From: a virus
Length of the DNA stretch: 64,000 nt
Reading direction: 5' to 3' (one strand)
Virus record (IMG/VR): IMGVR_UViG_3300037141_000279
Location: 1 to 64,000 of that record
A program made the translations under genes and the position numbers. Position 1 is the stretch's first letter. Each line of letters starts with the position of its first letter. Shown here one piece after another: positions 29,940 through 37,714 of this stretch. The notes under the pieces were generated by a model that worked only from the letters and a program-made list of their open reading frames with translations, was not told the DNA's origin and ran no database searches.

Positions 29940-30560
29940 TTACTTCGGCATGAATCCAGCGGCCGCCTTCCCTAATCCAGCAATCCCGCCCAGAACACCA
30001 GAAAGTTCGTTCCACCCTTGTTCCTTCGCTTGCAAAACGCCGCCGCCTGCGCTCACTCCCGCGCTGGACGCGCCGAGTGATCCGCTGATGTCTTGACCTG
30101 CTGCGCCACCGTAGTCTGCCCCCACTTGCTGCAGCCCGCTAAGTGATTTCCACATATTTTCTTGTTTTAGGGCTTCATCTTGCGATCCGAGTTGAGCCGT
30201 TTCGCTCGATTTTTCCTGGGCTGCCTGCGAAGCGATTTGTCCAACTACTGCGCCAGTGCCGCCGCCGCCGACATCCGCCGCGCCGTGCGTCCCACCAAAT
30301 GCCGCAGCCGCGCCGATGGCTTGCTTGGCCGCGCGCGAGGTATTTTCGTTGATCGAAGTCGTGGCCAGATGCAGTTGCTGCGGCGTATATCCCATCGGAT
30401 TCGCCGCCTGATACGCCATCCGCGCATTCAGGTTACCCAGAATCTGGCTCTGATTGGCCATAGACGACGTATACGCCGCCGTCAGGTTAGTGTTCGCCTT
30501 CAGGTTCGCATCTTGCAATGCCTGATCGTCTGCTGCGACTTGTCCGCCACTGCTGCACAT
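29940..30560 (-). CDS. putative internal virion protein (T7 gp14-like in composition)
   Basis: 206 residues. Ala/Gln/Ser-rich (NLTAAYTSSMANQSQILGNL, GGGGTGAVVGQIASQAAQEK) with a glycine-rich hydrophobic C-terminus (VLGGIAGLGKAAAGFM). Size and composition recall the small internal core protein of podoviruses; there is no sequence signature to prove it. Confidence 0.45.
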   Translation of the reverse strand: MCSSGGQVAADDQALQDANLKANTNLTAAYTSSMANQSQILGNLNARMAYQAANPMGYTPQQLHLATTSINENTSRAAKQAIGAAAAFGGTHGAADVGGGGTGAVVGQIASQAAQEKSSETAQLGSQDEALKQENMWKSLSGLQQVGADYGGAAGQDISGSLGASSAGVSAGGGVLQAKEQGWNELSGVLGGIAGLGKAAAGFMPK

Positions 30561-30564
30561 TTGC

Positions 30565-31008
30565 TTATGCCTCTACTGGTTCTGCTGCTGGTTCCATCGC
30601 TTTGTTGATATCAAAACGAAATAGATTGCGGTCATCCTTCTCAAAACCTAAATGCAAGGCAACCTGCCCCATTGCATATGAATCTCGCGAGAGAGTTGTA
30701 ATCTCACGCACACCAAATTGAACTGCAAAAGCTGTAGCAAAATCCAGCAATCCCTGCATTGCTTTCAGTTTCTCTGATGCACGAGCATCTGGCGAAAACG
30801 CTAAGTGGGCCAAATGCATCTGAGCGTATAAAGGCGCAAAAGCTACAGGTTTGCCATCACAACACGCCACCAAGAATATACAGGTAGGATTATTTCCCTT
30901 GATAGTGCGCTGCACATCCCCTAAATCAATCTGTGGGTTGTTCTGCACCCACTCGGCAAATACAGGAGCGTCCGATGCATTCGCCCCCCGATATGTCCAT
31001 TCACTCAT
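30565..31008 (-). CDS. GNAT-fold acetyltransferase-like protein
   Basis: 147 residues. Order of elements fits GNAT: YRGANASDAPVFAEWV start, CIFLVACCDGKPVAFAPLY strand pair, MHLAHLAFSPDAR (motif A strand), EKLKAMQGLLDFATAFAVQ helix, ITTLSRDSYAMGQVALHLGFEKDD (motif B). The Q/R-x-x-G-x-G/A loop is not clear, so the CoA site is uncertain. GNAT genes are common beside podovirus tail and core genes. Confidence 0.5.
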   Translation of the reverse strand: MSEWTYRGANASDAPVFAEWVQNNPQIDLGDVQRTIKGNNPTCIFLVACCDGKPVAFAPLYAQMHLAHLAFSPDARASEKLKAMQGLLDFATAFAVQFGVREITTLSRDSYAMGQVALHLGFEKDDRNLFRFDINKAMEPAAEPVEA

Positions 31009-31012
31009 TCAG

Positions 31013-31546
31013 CTATCCCCAGGCAATGGTTTTAAGAACTCGTGTATCCCATGCTTTTTTACGATTCTCGCCAGATATAAACTTCGCCCGATGCGTCGCG
31101 GCGAGCGGTTGCCCCATCTTACTTGCGCTAATCCGCGCACATCTCTCTGGCGTATGCGAACCTCGAATTTTTCCTGCGTTTGCAAACCGCAGTTTTTTCT
31201 TTACCTCGGATGAAACGACATGACCTGTCGCATTTTTATTACGACGAGCCGCGTCCCCCATTCGCTTACGAGACGCAGGGGAGAGCGCAATTGGTATTTC
31301 GCCTCCCGCCGTCACATTATGAAGGCATCCAGTTCCGATATCTAGTCGCCCCCAATTACGAATTAGTTCCATTTCAGTGTTCAATGCGTCTTGTTCCGAC
31401 GCTCGTACGAGAATCAAAATACGAGACTTATCTCTTGGTGGTCTCAGGTTTCGGCGATGCAATACAAATGCTCGCTTTCCTGACCCCTTCCCCACGTAAT
31501 ACGGGGTGCCATCCTTCCGAAGCCACAGATAAGAATAGAATTCCAT
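31013..31546 (-). CDS. GIY-YIG homing endonuclease
   Basis: 177 residues. SYLWLRKDGTPYYVGKGSGKR replaces GIY with Y-L-W and keeps YYVGKG; Glu near 57 in LNTEMELI is the metal ligand. C-terminal half has NUMOD3-like repeats (SPASRKRMGDAARRN, SEVKKKLRFANAG, TPERCARISASK). Close paralogue of the gene at 42.9-43.5 kb. It is inserted in the virion operon 6 nt after a compact promoter motif. Confidence 0.75.
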   Translation of the reverse strand: MEFYSYLWLRKDGTPYYVGKGSGKRAFVLHRRNLRPPRDKSRILILVRASEQDALNTEMELIRNWGRLDIGTGCLHNVTAGGEIPIALSPASRKRMGDAARRNKNATGHVVSSEVKKKLRFANAGKIRGSHTPERCARISASKMGQPLAATHRAKFISGENRKKAWDTRVLKTIAWG

Positions 31547-31551
31547 GCTCT

Positions 31552-31573
31552 ACTTATACCACGAAAAGTCTTA
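31552..31573 (-). promoter_or_regulatory. compact bipartite promoter-like motif (copy e)
   Basis: Minus strand TTAAGACTTTTCGTGGTATA followed by AG: GACTT, six bases, GTATA. Only 6 nt from the start codon at 31546, so the transcript leader must be very short or absent. Confidence 0.5.
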
Positions 31574-31575
31574 AT

Positions 31576-32076
31576 TTACACCAGTCGGACATGATGCGAT
31601 GGGCTGCTTAGAACGTCCGTCTCTCCCCAATTTCCAAAACTTGTTACGTGCAAAGTGTGCGGCGCTGTGTGCACAGGCACCGTAAAACGAAGCGGTGATT
31701 GCGCGCCGCCTGCCACCAGGACAGGCTGAGCCTGCCCCGCGCGACGCAAATACACGTTCGCCCCCGCAAAATATGGGTCCCCTGCAGGATGCCGAAACTG
31801 AACGGTAACCGTCTTCTGTCCATTGACCGCCTTCTGCGTCACAACCCGCACCCCCGAAACATTCTGAGGTGTCGTGCGCGGCGGAACAACAGATGTGCTC
31901 GGCTGTGTAGTCGGCAGCACAATCGGCGTCTGGGGCTTCGCTGACCCCTTGGTCTGTTGAATTTTATTCTCTGTATTTTGCTTTGCTGGCCAAATAATTT
32001 GCGTCGCAGGGATCGACCCAGGATGCGGTGTGATCTGCGTGACGATTTGAGACAACCATGTGCCTGATTTGTTCAT
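31576..32076 (-). CDS. putative virion protein with Pro/Thr linker and Ig-like domain
   Basis: 166 residues from the ATG at 32076; a frame to 32142 would overlap the large tail gene. An N-terminal helix (TWLSQIVTQI), a Pro/Thr/Gln-rich linker, and a C-terminal FN3/Ig-like sheet (KTVTVQFRHPAGDPYFAGA, PLRFTVPVHTAPHTLHVTS). Likely a small tail or fibre-associated protein. Confidence 0.45.
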   Translation of the reverse strand: MNKSGTWLSQIVTQITPHPGSIPATQIIWPAKQNTENKIQQTKGSAKPQTPIVLPTTQPSTSVVPPRTTPQNVSGVRVVTQKAVNGQKTVTVQFRHPAGDPYFAGANVYLRRAGQAQPVLVAGGAQSPLRFTVPVHTAPHTLHVTSFGNWGETDVLSSPSHHVRLV

Positions 32077-32080
32077 CGCC

Positions 32081-35000
32081 TTAGTCCTGACTTTCCTTGA
32101 ACGCGATGGCCTTGATTGTGTTAGGAGCATTTTCAGGTTCAAATTGAATACGAACTTGCAAATGATGGATGTACTGGCTCATATCGAAACTGTTCACCAT
32201 ATTTATGGGCCAGCGCAACGCCAACAGAGATTTCGACGGATGATTTTGGCCGACAGGGGGCTCTTGCAATACTTCAGGCAGTTGAACGAACCCAACCCCT
32301 TGAGTGTCATTGACTTCATTCGGCAACAGCCAAATATTCGGCTGCGATGATCCGCCATTCTGAAGTGTGCCGACGGCATTGAAATACCCGACCACATGCT
32401 GCAGAGCAATCAGAGGTGCACCCAACTGAGACAACGTGATGCTGCCGATGACGACATTGCAAAGCGAATACGGTGTTCCATTATTCGCGCCATACACGCC
32501 GCAATCTCCCCAAGAGTTTGTGTCACGAGCGTAGAGATAATTCCCTGGGTTTTGATAGGTGACCGTCACCTGCACTTCAGCGATATCGACGTTAGGTGTC
32601 CCGCTCAGCCCCGTAAATGTGCTCGTGATGTCGAAGCCCAGCGCACCCGCGTTGAACGCAGTCGGGCTACCCCATGTCATCCCCCATGTATCAAGCACGC
32701 CGCCAAACGTGACAGTGGTGTTGGCGAGACCCAACGAAAATGTGTGAGATGTGGACCCCATGCCCGCACCCGTCGGTTTAATGGTCAGCGTCAAATCTCC
32801 GCTAATCTCAGACTGCTTCCCGATCACGGTGACCTGAACCCCTTGCACTACAGCAGTGAGCGGAATCAAGGTCAACGGAGTCGTGCCAAACGGATATGCC
32901 GCGCGTAAAGTTTGCGATGTGCCTGCCGCCGCAAATGTCGCTACCGCATATAATGCAGGATTTCCTGCAGTGATGTTGTTCGGATTCACCCAAGCCGCGC
33001 CTGTCCCAACGCTTGTCCCCGACAATGGATTCGCGGGGCCGAGAGTCGAGGTGATGCCACCTGTCGGTGACGCCAGCATGAGGCTGTTAAATCCAACCGA
33101 CGTTTCAACTGAACGCAACGCACCCGCGCCGCATGCAGGAAACGCAGGAACGCTCCATGCGGGGACATTGCTTCCATACCGCAGCACTTGGTCGACGCCG
33201 TTGCTGACGAACGTGCCCACATCAAGTCCGTTGCGATGTGTGGTCGCGTAGGTCTTGATGGCAGTGAAGTTTGTCGTCAGATAATCGGAGATATGTTCGC
33301 CGATCTCTAGTTTTTGCGTGCCAACCAATTCAAAATATTGTCGCTGCGTCGTGAACAAACCAACGATTGATCCGTCGCGGAATATCGCGTTCGGGTTCGA
33401 GATTCCAAAGTTGCTCAAGAAATCTGTGGGATAGAAACTGATCGTCTCAGGTCCGCCCAGGATCGCGTTGACGCGGTCGGCCAAGAAAACCATCAGTCCG
33501 ACGCCGTCTGCGGTCGGCTCGATGCCGAGTACAGGTCCAGCAAATTGAAAGCGATTGCCTGGAGGCCACGCTTGTTCAGGACGCCCGTTTGTGCAATCAG
33601 GCCCCGCGTTGAAATAAACATAGTTTCCGTTCACCATCCACAATCGCCCACCCCAGTATGCGAGAATCGTGCCTGCGTTGTAGATGGAGATGGATTTGAA
33701 CAGAGAAGACCCTGGCCCTCCTGGCGGGGGATCGTTCTGGTGGTACAGCGGCGCAACCAGAAGAATATCCAGGTCGGCATCAATCACAAAATCGTCATAG
33801 GTCCAGACAACACCCGCGCCTGGGTTCGTCACCGCACCGTCGAACAGATATGTGCCACCGCCATCACTCGTGCGATAGATTTCAACCGCATTGAACGTCG
33901 CTGTGCCTGTTTCCACTGTCTGAACATAGTTCGCATTTTCAAAATAAATATGAAACCATGTGTTCTGAGTCCCCACAGGCTGGTCTACAGCGATGACCTG
34001 GAATTGCTGGCCATTCAGGAATGTCGCACCCGTCATCCCAGCCAAGGTGACCCAAAGCCCGTCTTGAAAATTATTGCTGGCTGTAATCGTCACCACGTTC
34101 GCTGTGATACTCACCGCGGTAATGGTGGCGATAGAGTTACAAAGAGGTGAGCCTGTCCCGACCCCTGTGATGGTCGCCATCAAAGGAATTGCTACCCCTG
34201 AATCCAAAGCCAGCGAGACCGCGCCGAGCGTTGTCACGGCTGTCCAATTACCGTTAGCATTCACCGTCCCGATATCACCAGTGGGTCCGTATGCCACATG
34301 TGCCACAAAACCCGTTGACTCAAACTGGGTCGTAGACAAACCTGTTGCGCTAACTGTGACCGTCAACCCGTTGAGCCATGTCGCGGTTCCAACGCCGCTA
34401 AACGTCACCGTCTGCCCCGCCACCAAATTGTTGATCGCTTGGATAATCAATACTGCGCCGCCCGTCACTTCGACAGAGGTCAGCGGAAAGATTGAGGATG
34501 GCACGGCGGACGTGACCGTGAACGAAAGGTTATTCACCGAGGTGCCTGTCGTCAAACCTCGGACAGTGAAAACATTCCCTATCGCGAAGTTGTTTGATCC
34601 GTAGAACGTAACAATGTTTGGCGTTCCCGCCACGATTTTGAAACTCGTAATCGATCCGTTCAGAGGTCCGAGGATCGCGCCTGTGTTCGGTGAGAACGGG
34701 CTCGCCGTGGTCAAGTGATCGTAGATCGTACGATAAGCATAAACGTACTCATATCCAGTGAACGCAAGACCTGTGCCTTGCCCGAGGTTTGTCCAAGTAT
34801 ACGACCCATCAACAGTCAGGCCGCCGTCTGTCGTGTTCCAAACTGGAGGAATGACGCCAGTCACCAACGGTGTCGTTGTCAGCGCCCAGTACGGAACGAT
34901 GAGCGAAGAGCCTGTCGCCGCGTAGGCTGCGGATGGTGTGATTCCTGTGTTGCCCGCGACCAGAGAAATCCAATACTGTCCGCCAAAAGAGACCACTTCG

Positions 35001-36877
35001 CCGACAGCGTACGGGGTAGCCACGTCCCATGCAGGAACTGGGTTCGCAATATATGTGCTGAGTTGCAAATTTCCGTTCGGGTCCAAGATCACTACAGGTG
35101 TCGGATATCCTGTGACGGGATACCATGTCTGAATGTTTCCGTAATTTGTCCAGGTCAGCCCGCCATCCACCACGTTGTTGCCGACGTTCGTCGGCCACAC
35201 AGGTTCGTTCGCGCCCGTGATTCCAGGTCCGCTTTGACCACTTGCCAATGTGTAATATATCGTAACCGTCGGCTGGTTCGGGAAATCAAAACCAACTTCA
35301 GGAACCACCGACCCACCAACGATGGAGGAGATGAGTGCCGAGATAGCGACACCGAAACCAGATGGTCCGTTTGCATTAAGCTGCGCCGCTGTCGGTGTTA
35401 TTCCCCAGATGCCCGCGACGTTTGTAGGTCCACCATACGTTGCGAATGTGTATCCAGCCTGTGACCAGACAGTTGACGCAGCCACATCTGATCCTGATAC
35501 CGAGCCGCCGATCACCAGTTTCACCGAGTGGTCTTGAACTGCGCCGAGCCCCACGTTCCACTGCGGGATCGTCACTTCGATTCCCACGACGGTCGCGCCA
35601 GTAGGAACAGCGTTGTTGAAACTCTGCAAGAATAAATATGGCGTCCACCCTGTCGCGAGCGTGGTGAGCGGAAACACAACCGTAAGCCCGACCGCTTCGC
35701 CTGAACCCGAGAAACTCCATGTCGGACTGGCTGAAGTCACCGCACCATAATATGCATTGGCTAATGTATCAGTGCCGAGCGCGGTGATTGATGCGCCTGG
35801 GGTATATCCAGCGGGCGCGGACCCTGCAAACGATCCAACAAGAAACGACGTGCTGAACACAAGTTGTGTGCCGCTAAATGCTACCGTGCCTGTATCGAAT
35901 GATGTGGGGTGAACCACAAAATTGCTTGCGCTGGTTGTCGCGGTGGCGCTGATGCCTGAAAACTCATGCGCGGTGATCTCAAACGCTGGATTACTGAGCA
36001 CGACCGAAATGGTCGGCACCCCGCCGACAGTCACAGGCGTAGTCCAAACCCATTCAGTCGAATAATAATTATTTCCACCACCGCCAGCGTAGACGCCTGT
36101 ATGCATTGCCTGCTGAGAGTAGACGTTCCCCAAATCATCGGTCACTGAGATGGCAGACGGAATGACGTTGGTCGTCAGTATACCAAACGTAATTACAAGG
36201 ACGTTGCCGACGGTCACCGCAGAGGGAAGAGTGATCGTCCCTGTTGTGGATGCGGTGGCTGATGCGTTTTGTTGAATGTGGCTATATCCTTCTTGGACTG
36301 CGTACCCACCATGAATTGGATCGTAAGTCCAGGTAAGCGCAAGACTCCCACCCAAAGCCAATGTGCTCGCGGCAGTTGGAAATTCAAACGCACCGTTCGG
36401 AATCAAAATCGCGGTGACCGTCTCCACATTTCCATTGGTATCGAGAATACTGTCGCCGAGACTAAATGTCGTGAACGGCTGCCAAAAACCCAGACCATTC
36501 ACAGTCGGCGTGATCGTCGGAGCCGCAAGACCCCAAATTGACAGATTGGTTCCATCCCACGCATATAAATCTGCAGGAGCCCCGTCTGAATAATACGTCA
36601 TATTGCCGATGGTGTTGATGTACCCCTGGGCAATGGTCGTCTTGGGGATGATGGTCGTAAGCGAGGTATCCGTAAAGGTCGCCAAGCGGTGGTTTGTGTC
36701 CACGAAGGCAGAGACCTGCCCGTTCAAATTTCGCGATGAGTAAAACTGATTGACGATTTCCGAATCCGCCATCGGGATCGGACAGAAAATAGAGAAGCCA
36801 GGGCGGCGCTGCCATTCATAAAGGTCAGTGTCTTCCATGTTCGCGCCGTCAATCACAGGATCGTGAAACGACACCAC
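32081..36877 (-). CDS. large tail structural protein (nozzle/TTPB-like start)
   Basis: 1,598 residues from the GTG at 36877. The beginning NMEDTDLYEWQRRPGFSIF and a later segment (SIYNAGTILAYWGGRLWMVNG, GPETISFYPTDFL) resemble tail tubular B/nozzle proteins of podoviruses, with several Ig-like Thr/Val/Gly-rich insertions between. The true start is probably upstream: the frame stays open to 36949 without a start codon, and a well-placed ATG at 36993 (AGGAG) opens an 18-codon frame that stops at 36937 one base out of phase. See separate entry. Largest gene of the window. Confidence 0.6.
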   Translation of the reverse strand: MVSFHDPVIDGANMEDTDLYEWQRRPGFSIFCPIPMADSEIVNQFYSSRNLNGQVSAFVDTNHRLATFTDTSLTTIIPKTTIAQGYINTIGNMTYYSDGAPADLYAWDGTNLSIWGLAAPTITPTVNGLGFWQPFTTFSLGDSILDTNGNVETVTAILIPNGAFEFPTAASTLALGGSLALTWTYDPIHGGYAVQEGYSHIQQNASATASTTGTITLPSAVTVGNVLVITFGILTTNVIPSAISVTDDLGNVYSQQAMHTGVYAGGGGNNYYSTEWVWTTPVTVGGVPTISVVLSNPAFEITAHEFSGISATATTSASNFVVHPTSFDTGTVAFSGTQLVFSTSFLVGSFAGSAPAGYTPGASITALGTDTLANAYYGAVTSASPTWSFSGSGEAVGLTVVFPLTTLATGWTPYLFLQSFNNAVPTGATVVGIEVTIPQWNVGLGAVQDHSVKLVIGGSVSGSDVAASTVWSQAGYTFATYGGPTNVAGIWGITPTAAQLNANGPSGFGVAISALISSIVGGSVVPEVGFDFPNQPTVTIYYTLASGQSGPGITGANEPVWPTNVGNNVVDGGLTWTNYGNIQTWYPVTGYPTPVVILDPNGNLQLSTYIANPVPAWDVATPYAVGEVVSFGGQYWISLVAGNTGITPSAAYAATGSSLIVPYWALTTTPLVTGVIPPVWNTTDGGLTVDGSYTWTNLGQGTGLAFTGYEYVYAYRTIYDHLTTASPFSPNTGAILGPLNGSITSFKIVAGTPNIVTFYGSNNFAIGNVFTVRGLTTGTSVNNLSFTVTSAVPSSIFPLTSVEVTGGAVLIIQAINNLVAGQTVTFSGVGTATWLNGLTVTVSATGLSTTQFESTGFVAHVAYGPTGDIGTVNANGNWTAVTTLGAVSLALDSGVAIPLMATITGVGTGSPLCNSIATITAVSITANVVTITASNNFQDGLWVTLAGMTGATFLNGQQFQVIAVDQPVGTQNTWFHIYFENANYVQTVETGTATFNAVEIYRTSDGGGTYLFDGAVTNPGAGVVWTYDDFVIDADLDILLVAPLYHQNDPPPGGPGSSLFKSISIYNAGTILAYWGGRLWMVNGNYVYFNAGPDCTNGRPEQAWPPGNRFQFAGPVLGIEPTADGVGLMVFLADRVNAILGGPETISFYPTDFLSNFGISNPNAIFRDGSIVGLFTTQRQYFELVGTQKLEIGEHISDYLTTNFTAIKTYATTHRNGLDVGTFVSNGVDQVLRYGSNVPAWSVPAFPACGAGALRSVETSVGFNSLMLASPTGGITSTLGPANPLSGTSVGTGAAWVNPNNITAGNPALYAVATFAAAGTSQTLRAAYPFGTTPLTLIPLTAVVQGVQVTVIGKQSEISGDLTLTIKPTGAGMGSTSHTFSLGLANTTVTFGGVLDTWGMTWGSPTAFNAGALGFDITSTFTGLSGTPNVDIAEVQVTVTYQNPGNYLYARDTNSWGDCGVYGANNGTPYSLCNVVIGSITLSQLGAPLIALQHVVGYFNAVGTLQNGGSSQPNIWLLPNEVNDTQGVGFVQLPEVLQEPPVGQNHPSKSLLALRWPINMVNSFDMSQYIHHLQVRIQFEPENAPNTIKAIAFKESQD

Positions 36878-36936
36878 GTTGATGCCGATGTTTTTGAACG
36901 GGGCAAAAAGCTGACTTCTATGTGTGTAAAAACCGC

Positions 36937-36993
36937 TTAAAGAAAGAACTCAATTGCAAGTGCGGGATCACTTTGCGATAATTTTCTAGCCAT
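36937..36993 (-). CDS. short frame, likely true 5' end of the large tail gene
   Basis: ATG at 36993 with AGGAG 9 nt upstream, overlapping the stop of the GIY-YIG gene. It codes MARKLSQSDPALAIEFFL then TAA. The main frame continues in the -1 phase, open from 36949 and reading GFYTHRSQLFAPFKNIG before the annotated GTG. The overlap is a pyrimidine run (GTTCTTTCTTTAA). Either programmed -1 frameshifting, or a one-base deletion in genome or assembly. Confidence 0.5.
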   Translation of the reverse strand: MARKLSQSDPALAIEFFL

Positions 36994-37655
36994 TGTGTTC
37001 TTTCTCCTTTCGGGCTCGGCGAGCCGCTTCTCTTACTTTCGACGCCACTGATTTTTTCGCACAGGTTTCTTCCGAATCCTTGAACCCCGTGCGGGCGGCA
37101 GATTGTTTATTTCTCGTCTCTAAGGTGACCACATGATTTTGCAATCTCGCGGAGATAGCGGCACACTCTTCAGAAGATTTTACGCGCCCGCGATTCGCCG
37201 CCGCCGTTTTCTCAATAGCGGGCGGACTGCTTGCACCCTTTTCGAGATTGCCCATTCCGCACCAAAGCCACACGACCTTCAGGAGAAAATTCACGTTTGC
37301 GGGTAGATGCCCGTGCAGTTCGTTCAGATGTCCACAGACTTCCGCCTGCTTGGATGTTATATCCATGCGGCTGCTTGGTCTGCAGCAAAATAATCCAAAC
37401 TTTTTCAAGATTGTCAAGTTCCTGGGCTGACTGAGCCACGGACAAGGTCTGGTGTTCGAACGACTCCGCACCATATTTGCGAATGGCTTTTGCAATCAAT
37501 GCGCCATATCCAGGGTGATGTGGAAGGCGCGCCGCCGTCAGGTGCTTGCCCCAACGTCGTGACACACCCACAGTCGTCTGCCCCACATACCCCTTGTCCG
37601 AGGCAGTGTTCCAATGCAGATAGATTTCTCCACGAAATGGCGCAGCAGCATTCAT
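36986..37655 (-). pseudogene. GIY-YIG endonuclease split by a frameshift
   Basis: The first part (frame from the ATG at 37655) has GEIYLHWNTASDKGYVGQTT, RRWGKH, the Glu in LDNLEKVWI and GYNIQAGGS, all GIY-YIG. It stops at 37212. The C-terminal NUMOD3-like part (SSEECAAISARLQNH, SEETCAKKSVASKVREA) is in another frame, open to 36986. The switch lies near 37200-37230. One indel would restore a ~220-residue enzyme, so this is a broken gene or a sequencing error. Confidence 0.6.
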
Positions 37656-37680
37656 AATGTGAGCGAGGCGTTTAGCCCTC

Positions 37681-37704
37681 TATCTATGGTTTGGGAAGTC
37701 TTAT
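37681..37704 (-). promoter_or_regulatory. compact bipartite promoter-like motif (copy f)
   Basis: Minus strand ATAAGACTTCCCAAACCATA followed by GATAG: GACTT, six bases, CCATA. 26 nt before the GIY-YIG start. Confidence 0.5.
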
Positions 37705-37714
37705 TTTGAGTTTG

